DNA from: Desulfovibrio sp.
Lineage (GTDB): Bacteria; Desulfobacterota; Desulfovibrionia; Desulfovibrionales; Desulfovibrionaceae
Assembly: GCA_024699605.1 (NCBI GenBank)
Contig: JAILPJ010000025.1
Span: 1-64,000 of the forward strand
Length of the DNA stretch: 64,000 nt
Reading direction: 5' to 3'
The notes under the pieces: generated by a model
Seen by the model: the letters and a program-made list of their open reading frames with translations, nothing else
Told to the model about the DNA's origin: nothing
The model's database searches: none
Program-made: the position numbers and the translations under genes
In this document: piece by piece, positions 1 to 8,651 of the stretch
Numbering within the stretch: the stretch's first letter is position 1
Layout: each line of letters opens with the position of its first letter

Positions 1-218
1 AATTTAAAATTGACTAAATATTGCCAGTATGTTTATATTTTTAAGATAAGTATTCTTATTAAATAAAAATTTTGCTCTATTTTTGAGTTGTCCTTATGGT
101 ATATAATCATTTTATAGATTCTAAAAATTCAGCACTTATTATATATCAATTTTATTTGTAATAATTGTAGAACATAAAAATCAATTGTATTTTGAGAAAA
201 CTAGCATGTATATTTATC

Positions 219-641
219 TTAGCTGACTGACATCATCAATTTTGCTATGAGATCATTCATCAATCGGTCAAAGTCGTTTTCTATTTCACATTCCCAGAGT
301 ATAATGACGTTCCACCCCTTTTTTTCTAGCATCTGGCGATTCTTTAAGTCATTCTGAATATTCTTATTGAATTTTTCAAGCCAAAATTCTCTATTTGTAT
401 CTGGTGTAGTACATTTCTTGCATGCCGAGTGGCGATGCCAGAAACAACCATGTACAAAGATAACTGTTTTAAATTTTGGCATGACAATATCAGGTTTTCC
501 TGGCATATTTGAAACATTTTTTCGAAAGCGAAAACCACGTGAAAATAGATAGCTCCTTACCATAACTTCGATTTTTGTATCCTTTCCGCGAATTCTTGAC
601 ATATTCCAGCTTCTTTTATCTCGTGTCAATGTGTCTGTCAT
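219..641 (-). CDS. vsr: Very short patch repair endonuclease (Vsr)
   Basis: ORF protein has Vsr hallmarks (RSWNMSRIRGKDTKIE, GKPDIVMPKFKTVIFVHGCFWHRH, WEKKGW..ILWECE); divergent to a Dcm-type methylase. Confidence 0.95.
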   Translation of the reverse strand: MTDTLTRDKRSWNMSRIRGKDTKIEVMVRSYLFSRGFRFRKNVSNMPGKPDIVMPKFKTVIFVHGCFWHRHSACKKCTTPDTNREFWLEKFNKNIQNDLKNRQMLEKKGWNVIILWECEIENDFDRLMNDLIAKLMMSVS

Positions 642-755
642 TTTTTTTCAAACCTTGTTGACTGTAAATTGCTACATTTATCATCTGTCTGAGCTATAGA
701 TGTTAATCGATCTGATGTCGTAATGTATGAAATATCCTAGTTTGATATTTTCAAG

Positions 756-2018
756 GTGACTGTAATGATAAAATGTCTGGACTTGTTTGCTGGGGCCGGA
801 GGTCTTTCTGAGGGTTTTCAGCGTGTCGGTTTTGAATCTGTGGCACATATCGAGATGGATAGAGCAGCGTGTTACACTTTAAAAACGCGTAAAGCATACA
901 AATGGCTGTTAGAAAAGGGAAAAGCCGAAATATATGACCAATATCTTTCTGGGAAAATCACAAGAGATGAATATTATTCAGCAATACCTGACGAAGTCTT
1001 AAGCTCAGTATTGAACTATGAAATTTCAGAAGATAATCTAGATAATATTTATGCAGATGTGGATCGATATCTTGATGGCAAACATCTGAGCCTGATTCTT
1101 GGTGGACCGCCCTGTCAGGCGTATTCAGTAATCGGTCGAGCTCGTTCTTCAACAGGAATGGTTGGAGACAAAAGAAACTATCTTTATATTCTTTATGCAG
1201 AATTTTTAAAAAGATATCAACCAGAATATTTTATATTCGAAAATGTATCAGGACTCCTTTCTGCAAAAGACGAGGATGGACGACTTCATTTCGATAAAAT
1301 ACGGAATCTTTTTGCCGAATGTGGCTATTCAGTAGAATATAAAGTTTTGAACGCAAAAGACTATGGTGTTTTGCAAAATAGAAAACGTATTATTTTAATT
1401 GGTATTCATGGTGATTACCATAATTTTTATCCAGAAATCGAAAAAATACAGTCTGACTGTCAAGTCAGAGAGGTACTTTCAGATTTACCTCACGTTGATG
1501 CTGGTGGAGGAATACCTGGCCCTGTTGACACTATGCCATATCATGGTCATTATCTTTATGATGCACATATAAAAATAAAAAATGGCCAACAAGTTACCCT
1601 TCATTGGGCACGTTCAAACAGTGAACAAGATTTGGAAATCTACAAAATTGTTGCTGATGAATGGAATAATAATAAAAAAAGGATAAATTATTGTGATCTC
1701 CCGACACGGCTCCAAACCCATAAAAATACTAGAGCATTCTTAGATCGTTTTAAAGTTGTAGCGCAGGATCTTAAATATTGTCAAACTATTGTTGCCCATA
1801 TTAGCAAAGATGGTCATTACTACATTCATCCGACTCAAAACAGATCTCTTACACCTAGAGAGGCTGCGCGACTTCAAACCTTTCCAGACGACTACTACTT
1901 TGAATCAGTTTCTGGTGAACCGTCGAAAACGGCTGCATTCGAGCAAATTGGGAATGCTGTTCCAGTTCTTTTGGCAGAGTGCGTGGCAAAAGCCTTAAAT
2001 AAAAGATTAAATCTGTAG
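756..2018 (+). CDS. dcm: DNA (cytosine-5-)-methyltransferase
   Basis: C5-MTase motifs DLFAGAGGLSEGF, GGPPCQAYS, ENV, LTPREAARLQTFPDDY, QIGNAVP. Confidence 0.95.
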   Translation: MTVMIKCLDLFAGAGGLSEGFQRVGFESVAHIEMDRAACYTLKTRKAYKWLLEKGKAEIYDQYLSGKITRDEYYSAIPDEVLSSVLNYEISEDNLDNIYADVDRYLDGKHLSLILGGPPCQAYSVIGRARSSTGMVGDKRNYLYILYAEFLKRYQPEYFIFENVSGLLSAKDEDGRLHFDKIRNLFAECGYSVEYKVLNAKDYGVLQNRKRIILIGIHGDYHNFYPEIEKIQSDCQVREVLSDLPHVDAGGGIPGPVDTMPYHGHYLYDAHIKIKNGQQVTLHWARSNSEQDLEIYKIVADEWNNNKKRINYCDLPTRLQTHKNTRAFLDRFKVVAQDLKYCQTIVAHISKDGHYYIHPTQNRSLTPREAARLQTFPDDYYFESVSGEPSKTAAFEQIGNAVPVLLAECVAKALNKRLNL

Positions 2019-2167
2019 TTTATACTAAGTAAGATTGTTTTGCCCTACCTCCTATTTAAATATTTGACGTTGCTATTTAAATTAGTCTAGTATATAATAT
2101 ATAACTCAATTAGACATACAAAAATTAGCAGCTCTTTCCTTGTGACCGAGCTATATACTAAAAATTA

Positions 2168-2356
2168 TTAAACTTTATCATTTGTGTTATATATAAACTT
2201 ACATTCATAAAGTTCATCCGTTAACTCATTGCACCACTGACATTCAAGCAGGTTGTCATCCCCTTCTGCTTCAACAATTTCTCCTACAAAAATAGATTCA
2301 CCTCTTGACCTAATAGCCTTTATACATGTGTTACATAGTAGTATTGTCTTCGACAT
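2168..2356 (-). CDS. Small hypothetical protein with two CxxC pairs (possible zinc ribbon)
   Basis: 62-aa ORF with LCNTC and CQWCNE; purine-rich stretch upstream. Confidence 0.5.
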   Translation of the reverse strand: MSKTILLCNTCIKAIRSRGESIFVGEIVEAEGDDNLLECQWCNELTDELYECKFIYNTNDKV

Positions 2357-2510
2357 AAACTCTCCATAAAAAAAGTATTATTATCTTATGCTAGCTAACC
2401 CATTTATAAGTATAATTATTTTCCGAATGAATAAAAATAATTTTAAGCTAGGCAACATAATAAATCACAGTTTACCTATACTTATATGAATAGAATATAC
2501 AAAAATAGTT

Positions 2511-2945
2511 ATGAAAGCAACCATTATTTCATCCACTCAATCTTTTGAACAATCAGAAATACACACTCAACCGATGTACCTCAGTTCGGTTCAAGCAGGC
2601 TTCCCTTCACCTGCAGAAGAGTACATGGATCGCCCCCTTGACCTCCACGAACACCTGGTCCGGCACAAATCAGCAACATTCTTTTTGCGGGCAAGCGGGC
2701 AGTCCATGATCAATGCTGGTATCTTTGATGGTGATCTGCTCGTTGTTGACCGAATCATACCTGCCACGCACAACAAAGTGGTCATTGCCGAGCTTGATGG
2801 TGAACTTACGGTAAAAAGACTTGTCCGGCGCAATGGGAGAGTTTTGCTTGCACCTGAAAACCCCGACTACCCCGAAATCGACATCACGGAAGACGAATAC
2901 GTTCATATCTGGGGCGTGGTGACATATGTCATCCATAAGCTATAA
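2511..2945 (+). CDS. umuD: UmuD-like S24/LexA-family self-cleaving protein
   Basis: VQAGFPSP cleavage-site-like motif, ASGQSM serine motif, ELDGELTVKRL lysine motif. Confidence 0.9.
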   Translation: MKATIISSTQSFEQSEIHTQPMYLSSVQAGFPSPAEEYMDRPLDLHEHLVRHKSATFFLRASGQSMINAGIFDGDLLVVDRIIPATHNKVVIAELDGELTVKRLVRRNGRVLLAPENPDYPEIDITEDEYVHIWGVVTYVIHKL

Positions 2946-2988
2946 CTTAAATTTATTGATTTACAGTTTGCCTGATTAAAAATCACTA

Positions 2989-3357
2989 ATGGAGCAACGC
3001 ATGCAATTACCAACTACAGATGAACTAACAAAGTTATTCAAAACATCTAAAAACATTAAACACAATAATATAAAAATACTAAGAGAGCACTATAATTCTC
3101 CAAATTATACAACTACTGCTACAGAACTAGCTGAGAAGCTAGGATACAAGAGTTTTTCAGGAATCAATGGGGCCTATGGAAATTTTGTGAAAAAATTGGC
3201 TATTGAGTATGGGTGGACAGAAGAAGATAAAAAACGTGAAGGATTTTGCTGGCTATATTTTATTTTAGATTTTGAAAACAAAGGTAAAATAGGAGAGCAT
3301 TGGAAGTTAATTCTTAGAGAAACGACAATTCACGCTTTAAAAAATATCGGCTGGTAA
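2989..3357 (+). CDS. Hypothetical protein
   Basis: 122-aa ORF followed by a rho-independent terminator; TELAEKLGYKSFSGINGAYG segment looks conserved/helical. Confidence 0.6.
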   Translation: MEQRMQLPTTDELTKLFKTSKNIKHNNIKILREHYNSPNYTTTATELAEKLGYKSFSGINGAYGNFVKKLAIEYGWTEEDKKREGFCWLYFILDFENKGKIGEHWKLILRETTIHALKNIGW

Positions 3358-3392
3358 ATGGTGCATTAGCGTCTGTGAAAGAATATTCTCCG

Positions 3393-3410
3393 TTTCCAAC
3401 CGGTTGGAAA
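3393..3410. repeat. 18-bp perfect palindrome TTTCCAACCGGTTGGAAA, copy 1
   Basis: Read directly; same palindrome recurs at 6165-6186 and 8423-8442. Confidence 0.95.
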
Positions 3411-3475
3411 ATCGTGGTCTCAGGAGAAAAAAACTCCGACCGATAGTTGCAGAGACAACTGCAGAAATGTCACAA

Positions 3476-3507
3476 GGAAGATACCCCTTCTATCTTCCTG
3501 ATTTTTT
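3476..3507 (+). terminator. Rho-independent terminator
   Basis: GGAAGATA-ccccttc-TATCTTCC followed by TGATTTTTT. Confidence 0.8.
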
Positions 3508-3556
3508 ACCCTCAAGTGGGAAGCGATACGAATAATGATATTATTTCATTTGCTTA

Positions 3557-3970
3557 TTATTTTCCATTTGTTCTACCTGCTTCCATAATAGGTAAGCCAG
3601 CTTCTGTTGGTACATAAACAACTTGAGGGCTTTTTCCTTCACCTTGTAATCCTTGAACCCACAAATAACGTAAATAGGCTTCATTTCCCTTCAAGCTATC
3701 TCCGATAATTTTATTTGCTTCGGCTACCCCTTTTGCACGTTCTATTTCTGCTTCTGCAAGCATCTTAGCAGATTCTTTCAAAGCCAAAGCTTCTTGAATT
3801 TTAATCTGCCGATTTTGTTGTGCTCTTGCCAGCTCAGCTTCTCCCTTTAATGCTTGCTGATATACAAGGTATTTTGGAATCAACCACATTCCTAAAATAG
3901 TCAAAATAGACAAAATAAAAAAAGCTACTGAACAAAGTATGGAAATCTTTTTCATATCCATAAAAAACAC
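3557..3970 (-). CDS. Short membrane-anchored SPFH/band-7-like protein
   Basis: N-terminal TM helix then AEAEIERAKGVAEANKIIGDSL coiled segment typical of the C-terminal part of SPFH proteins. Confidence 0.7.
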   Translation of the reverse strand: MFFMDMKKISILCSVAFFILSILTILGMWLIPKYLVYQQALKGEAELARAQQNRQIKIQEALALKESAKMLAEAEIERAKGVAEANKIIGDSLKGNEAYLRYLWVQGLQGEGKSPQVVYVPTEAGLPIMEAGRTNGK

Positions 3971-3985
3971 CTACCGTTAGAGTTT

Positions 3986-4237
3986 TTAGAGATACATTAA
4001 AATTCTTTTGCTCTGAAATTGGGAATATACACTTTTGCTATCTTCCGACTTTTCTGTTCCCTCCTGCTCTTCATCCTGTTCCTTTTTCTTGAGCTTGGGG
4101 AGGTTCCTCAGTACTTTTTCCAGAACTTTCGGGTCCTGCTGCAATCTCGGCCCCATTGCCAGAAGAAGTTCGTGGTCCTGATCCGGCGTTACCTAGCTCT
4201 GGTCTATCTCTGACAGTTCCGCTTGATTCTCTGACAT
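3986..4237 (-). pseudogene. Small phage-type ORF with in-frame amber codon at codon 15
   Basis: Minus strand: ATG preceded by AGGAGGA, MSENQAELSEIDQS*VTPDQDHELLLAMGPRLQQDPKVLEKVLRNLPKLKKKEQDEEQEG...; TAG at 4193-4195; frame otherwise open to TAA at 3986-3988. Confidence 0.6.
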
Positions 4238-4419
4238 CTTTTCCTCCTGAATTGTATGAGGACTCACCTCGATATTTTGTGGTGCTATCTCTGGAGAAGA
4301 CCCCTGCGTGCTTTTTCACTCAACAGCCTCTTGATTAATTCATAACAGCGTTACAGGCCCCCCTTCCCAAACATCAATTTTTTATGCGAACCTGCCGGCC
4401 AAAAACGGGAGGTTTTTTT

Positions 4420-4500
4420 ATGGTCAGACACAGTCGTAAAGAAATGATGGAGATTGTGCGGGAATGGCAGGCAAGTGGGCAAATTATGAAGAAATTCTGT
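4420..4500 (+). mobile_element. Truncated IS66-family accessory protein (TnpA-like) N-terminus
   Basis: MVRHSRKEMMEIVREWQASGQIMKKFC resembles IS66 OrfA N-termini; similarity stops abruptly. Confidence 0.55.
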
Positions 4501-4766
4501 CAAGCACCCCCGTGCAACGCTTACACTTCTTTAGGAGCCGTACCCCTGCAATCCGCCTTTTTTGCGGTTTCGGTTCGTGAGCCCAAGAGGCTGCTATCAG
4601 CTTCTTTCAGCCAGCACCTCACGGTGATAACCTTCTGTTCGCTTTGTCGTTGCCCTGATCAGGCCGAGATGGGAACTTTCACCCGTTGGAATATGCGCAT
4701 GCCATGCATAAAAAAGACGACTTGCTTTAGCAAGCAGCCTATTTTCTTTTAGTTGTTCCTAGAGTT

Positions 4767-5803
4767 TCAACGTGGTGCCCGCATTCTTTCTTTCAGCAGC
4801 CACGCCAGTTCTTGATCGTTCGTGGAATTTAAAATTTTCATAGCCTCTTCAGCATAATGTGTATTATATGTTGCTCCCTTCTTCAAGGCGTATTTAAGCA
4901 TGGCAATTATTTTTGACTGTTCATCCAAATCTTCAGCGTATAACAGCCTTTCAAGCAATTTTTCAACAATAGTTCCGTTTATTTCATCACGATACGCAAT
5001 ATCCACCCCTTTTTTCTCCATGTATTTCAAAATATCTAAAGAATACTTGCCAGCGTACTTTACCATGATGAACGGCATGTCAAAAGTCGGTTCCCTACCC
5101 TTATCAATCAAATAGTTTATTATTTTGTGGTTGCCACCGATAAGCGCGTTCGCAAACATGCGGTTTTCCGCAGTGTTGCCATACAAGCCATCATAATATG
5201 TTACCTGGTCAAGCTTGGCTCCGAGCTTGACGTAATACATGAACAAATCATAATCGCCAGCCCTAGCAGCCTCACGCAGCGGAGTCGTGTCGTCATCGTC
5301 GCCAAGGCACAAGACGCCGTCTATGCGCCCGCCTCGCTTCAAAATCATGCCGATCAGCTCATAATCCCTGTGCCTATTGCCGCTGGCGATAGTTAGCGCT
5401 GAAAAATAAGGCTGTTCAGGATCATCGTGTAAATACTCGTCCAGCTTCGCGCCTTTTCCAATCAACTTCTTCGCGATGCCGTTTTGCTCGCTGAACAAAG
5501 CCTCCTGAAGCGGCCTGGACGGTACAGCGTCATCGCCACATGAACACTCTTTGTTGACATTAACTCCAGCGTCAATAATAAGGTTGGCTATTTTAAAACG
5601 CTTGCTCTTAAGCGCCAGGCAAAGTAATCGTCTTCTCCGTATATATCTTCAACCTTTCTAGTGATATTAGGATCGCCTCCATTTTTCAGGTACTGAACGA
5701 CATTCTCTTCCCGTCCCTGCGCAACGTCGTCAAAAACGTCGGCCAAGGCCAATTGCGGAAAAAGAAGGAGAAGAGTGGCAAGTATGAGCAGTATTTTTAG
5801 CAC
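4767..5803 (-). pseudogene. Secreted ankyrin-repeat protein, interrupted by a frameshift
   Basis: ORF 5588-5803 (signal peptide plus first ankyrin) and ORF 4767-5498 (ankyrins) are joined by a coding-like stretch KSKRFKIANLIIDAGVNVNKECSCGDD in the second frame; frame change near 5610. Confidence 0.8.
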
Positions 5804-6164
5804 GGCGTTCCTCCGAGAACATGTGGAGCCAGGACTTTGAATTCATCTGGCGGTACGGTTGAAGATGATTCCCGCTTAAATAGCCCATGCCTGGCGTTTT
5901 CTCAACAGTCGTAGCACCCCTCACCGCAGATTTCCTGAGCGAAGATATTGAGCAGATCAAATTTTCTCAGGAAGATATGACGGGCTTCAAAGCAATTTAT
6001 CGTTCAGGCGTCTCTCTTTCCTGTTGGCTGTTCGGCGTAGGCATCCCGCTATGGAGTGATCCTGATTCCAAGCTCCTTCCACCCTGTGCTGCGTTTTGCA
6101 AGAAACCTGATCTGTGCGATCCATTTTGCGTAGATTGTATTCGAGCGTAGTTGCCATATCGCCC

Positions 6165-6186
6165 ATTTTCCAACCGGTTGGAAAAT
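6165..6186. repeat. 22-bp perfect palindrome ATTTTCCAACCGGTTGGAAAAT, copy 2
   Basis: Directly read; lies immediately 3' of the lysis operon terminator. Confidence 0.95.
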
Positions 6187-6187
6187 A

Positions 6188-6226
6188 AAAAGCCCCCTGA
6201 GGATTGTTCCCCAAGGGGCTTCTTGC
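6188..6226 (-). terminator. Rho-independent terminator of lysis/dUTPase operon
   Basis: Minus strand AAGCCCCTTGGGGAACAATCCTCAGGGGGCTTTTTATTTT. Confidence 0.8.
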
Positions 6227-6241
6227 GTTCTGAAGCCTCAT

Positions 6242-6739
6242 CTATTCGACAGAGGATGTATCCTGCTGACTGGTGTCAGTACTTCCGAAACCACCCTCCC
6301 CCCTTTCTGTTTCTGAAAGGTCCTGCACTTCCTCAAGCTCAATCACAGGGCATGGAACAAGCACGAGCTGGCACACCCGATCTCCTTCTTTGTAGGAACT
6401 GCCGACTTTGCCTGTGCGAAAAATGGCCTTGACCTCCCCTCGATAATCCGAATCAATCACACCAACGCAGTTCGCAAGGGCATGGGAAGTCTTGTACACA
6501 GAAGAGCGTGGGAAAAGCAGACCAACGAACCCTTTGGGAATTTCGACAGCGAGACCAGTACCAAAAATGACGCAGTTGGTGGCAGTGTCGAAGCTTTTTG
6601 AAACAGCAACAAGGTCAAAACCTGCCGAATCAGGTGTCCCTTTCTTCGGGGGTACTGCGTTCTCCTTCAGTTTCCTGAACTTCAGTTTCAGGGAGTTGTT
6701 TTGGGTCGCCTGTGTCGCTTGTGTCTTTACGCTCGGCAT
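6242..6739 (-). CDS. dut: dUTPase (phage-linked copy)
   Basis: Trimeric dUTPase motifs DSAGFDLVA, LLFPRSSV, NCVGVIDSDYRGE, GDRVCQLVLVP, RGEGGFGSTD; start placed at MPSVKTQ. Confidence 0.92.
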   Translation of the reverse strand: MPSVKTQATQATQNNSLKLKFRKLKENAVPPKKGTPDSAGFDLVAVSKSFDTATNCVIFGTGLAVEIPKGFVGLLFPRSSVYKTSHALANCVGVIDSDYRGEVKAIFRTGKVGSSYKEGDRVCQLVLVPCPVIELEEVQDLSETERGEGGFGSTDTSQQDTSSVE

Positions 6740-7280
6740 GATTCCACTTCCTCTTTCTCTTGGGTTTGTCGGGGAAGTCTTTCCACTGGTTCTCGTCCTC
6801 AATATCCAAAATCTGGCGTGTGGTCTTTTCAAGCTTTTCCCTACTACCAAGCACGGCCATGCAAATGAGCTTTGGAACTGGCACACCCAGATGCACAAAA
6901 TGCTCAATCACGCTCGCACAGTCGGTGAGGATCAGATACGCAACCACAATGTCCACAAAGGGAATGTCAATGTGCAATGCTCGCATCACCGAGAACTCAA
7001 CCGACCACGCCATGACAATAAACAGCATGTAGAAAATGTAGCGAGGGATAGCTTTCTTCAGACCTTTGGCGAGGTTTTTGGGACGTTTGGCTAGGTCTAT
7101 CATTCGGAGAACCATGTCTGCCGTAAGCATACAGAAGCACATGATGGCGAGGCCATAGTCAACGTGAAACATTTCACAGGCAAACGCTATGGTGGCTCCG
7201 ATGCTGATTTTCCCCGCCCACCCACTCGTAAGGTCTGAAAGCATCACAAACGTCGCTTCAATCCAGTGCGGGTCATTCAT
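6630..7280 (-). CDS. Phage holin-family protein with long charged C-tail
   Basis: Multiple hydrophobic helices, AYLILTDCASVIEHFVHLGVPVPK holin signature, KRKRKWNH basic tail; within a lysis cassette. Confidence 0.8.
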   Translation of the reverse strand: MNDPHWIEATFVMLSDLTSGWAGKISIGATIAFACEMFHVDYGLAIMCFCMLTADMVLRMIDLAKRPKNLAKGLKKAIPRYIFYMLFIVMAWSVEFSVMRALHIDIPFVDIVVAYLILTDCASVIEHFVHLGVPVPKLICMAVLGSREKLEKTTRQILDIEDENQWKDFPDKPKRKRKWNHAERKDTSDTGDPKQLPETEVQETEGERSTPEERDT

Positions 7281-7578
7281 TTTTCTTCGCCTCCCGCATC
7301 TCCTTGTACCAAGCCTGCAAAGCCAGCTTGTCGGCGTTGCAGGTATCAAGGGCGGTCTGATACTTCGTGTTCAGCTCAGTTACTGCGAAAGCGTACTCCC
7401 GAATGCTCTTGCTGTTCATCAGTTTCGGTGGAGCGGTTGGGTGTGGGCATTCATTCAGTAGCAGGCTTGGCGGTTCGAGTAAGACATATTCCGTCTTCTT
7501 GGCACAGGCTTTTAAGTTGAGTAAGCAGCTCGTCGTCAGAAAGGCCGTCAGCACTCTTCGCAAGGTTTTCGATTTCAT
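7273..7578 (-). CDS. Rz1-like outer-membrane lipoprotein spanin
   Basis: MKSKTLRRVLTAFLTTSCLLNLKAC lipobox followed by Pro-rich segment; overlaps the i-spanin ORF in another frame. Confidence 0.75.
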   Translation of the reverse strand: MKSKTLRRVLTAFLTTSCLLNLKACAKKTEYVLLEPPSLLLNECPHPTAPPKLMNSKSIREYAFAVTELNTKYQTALDTCNADKLALQAWYKEMREAKKNE

Positions 7579-7795
7579 TGATTTTCCTCTCAGCTTTTTT
7601 TGTGGCCTCTCCCTTGGCATCTTCCCGCACTTTGAGTGCAGACTCATCAGCGGCTTTCGACGCTCTCAAGTACATATTCTGTGCAAGCAACTCACGGTTT
7701 TCGTCCGAGAGCTTTGTGTTCTGCCAAAAAAGCATGAGAACGATGCCAACCAACACCATCAACAGCGCAAATTCCTTGGGGAAGCTGTTCAGCAT
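7451..7795 (-). CDS. Rz-like inner-membrane spanin
   Basis: N-terminal TM (FALLMVLVGIVLMLFW) followed by a long coiled coil; overlaps the Rz1-like ORF. Confidence 0.78.
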   Translation of the reverse strand: MLNSFPKEFALLMVLVGIVLMLFWQNTKLSDENRELLAQNMYLRASKAADESALKVREDAKGEATKKAERKINEIENLAKSADGLSDDELLTQLKSLCQEDGICLTRTAKPATE

Positions 7796-8412
7796 AACTG
7801 CTCCAGGATTTTGCCTTCAGCCCTACGGCGAGACATGTAGCCGTTCCAAATTGCTGATGTTTGGAAGTCCCTGGCGGCCTTCTTCCAGTTCTTGTCAACG
7901 AGAGCCTGCCATGTGCTCTTGAACTTGGACGGAGAGTTCACCCCACGCTGATACAGAATGGACGTGATAACCGCCTGAGCCTGCCACGGCAGTTTCTCAA
8001 AAGCCCCCTTCCCCGCATCTCTGTCATAGCGGTTGGCTATAATATTGATATGGTGGTCAATCATGCACCTGTCCAACTCATCTGCCACTTCCTTGGAAAT
8101 GGTCAGAGGTGCGTTGTGCAGGGCTTGAACCGCCATTTTCTTTTCCTTCCCCACATACGGACGGACGATTTCAATGGTCTCGTCGCACACCCCGATTTTC
8201 TTCAACGTCGGAATGTCGGTCTGACCAAGATCCACCCCGGTTCCCACGGTCACTCCCGAAATGCCCATCGGATTGTAGCGTTCGGGGTTGGGGCCACCAT
8301 AATAGTTCGCCGTTCCTCCTCTTGTCAGATTGCAGGGGATGTAGCCCCGCAACATCTGCTTGCCTTCAAACTGACTCAAGACTTTCCTGATTTCCGCTGA
8401 CGCATAAGACAT
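7789..8412 (-). CDS. Phage endolysin, pesticin/T4-lysozyme-like muramidase
   Basis: LSQFEGKQMLRGYIP, ISGVTVGTGVDLGQTD, LPWQAQAVITSILYQRG; start ATG 8412 after AGGAG. Confidence 0.85.
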   Translation of the reverse strand: MSYASAEIRKVLSQFEGKQMLRGYIPCNLTRGGTANYYGGPNPERYNPMGISGVTVGTGVDLGQTDIPTLKKIGVCDETIEIVRPYVGKEKKMAVQALHNAPLTISKEVADELDRCMIDHHINIIANRYDRDAGKGAFEKLPWQAQAVITSILYQRGVNSPSKFKSTWQALVDKNWKKAARDFQTSAIWNGYMSRRRAEGKILEQLC

Positions 8413-8422
8413 GCTTTTCTCC

Positions 8423-8442
8423 TTTTCCAACCGGTTGGAAAA
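8423..8442. repeat. 20-bp perfect palindrome TTTTCCAACCGGTTGGAAAA, copy 3
   Basis: Directly read; lies just upstream of the endolysin RBS. Confidence 0.95.
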
Positions 8443-8651
8443 CTGCCAACATTGGCAAACCGATTATCCGAAGCAGAAAAGCCATGTCAGGCATCCTCTT
8501 CAATGAATAATCTCCTCAACATGTCTCTCTTCTCCTTCACTTCTTCCAAACAAAACAGAAAATCCATTTTGCATGAAATGAAATTTGTGATATAACATGT
8601 TTAATCTTTTATGCTTTGACAAAAATACTGTTGAAATTTGTTCTGGAGGAC

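Noticed and set aside
5821-6160. ORFs 5887-6150 (+) and 5987-6241 (-)
   Set aside because: No RBS/family support; the region may hold remnants but nothing could be identified.
6492-7094. 200-aa plus-strand ORF over the lysis operon
   Set aside because: Antisense to dUTPase and holin, no RBS or family resemblance.
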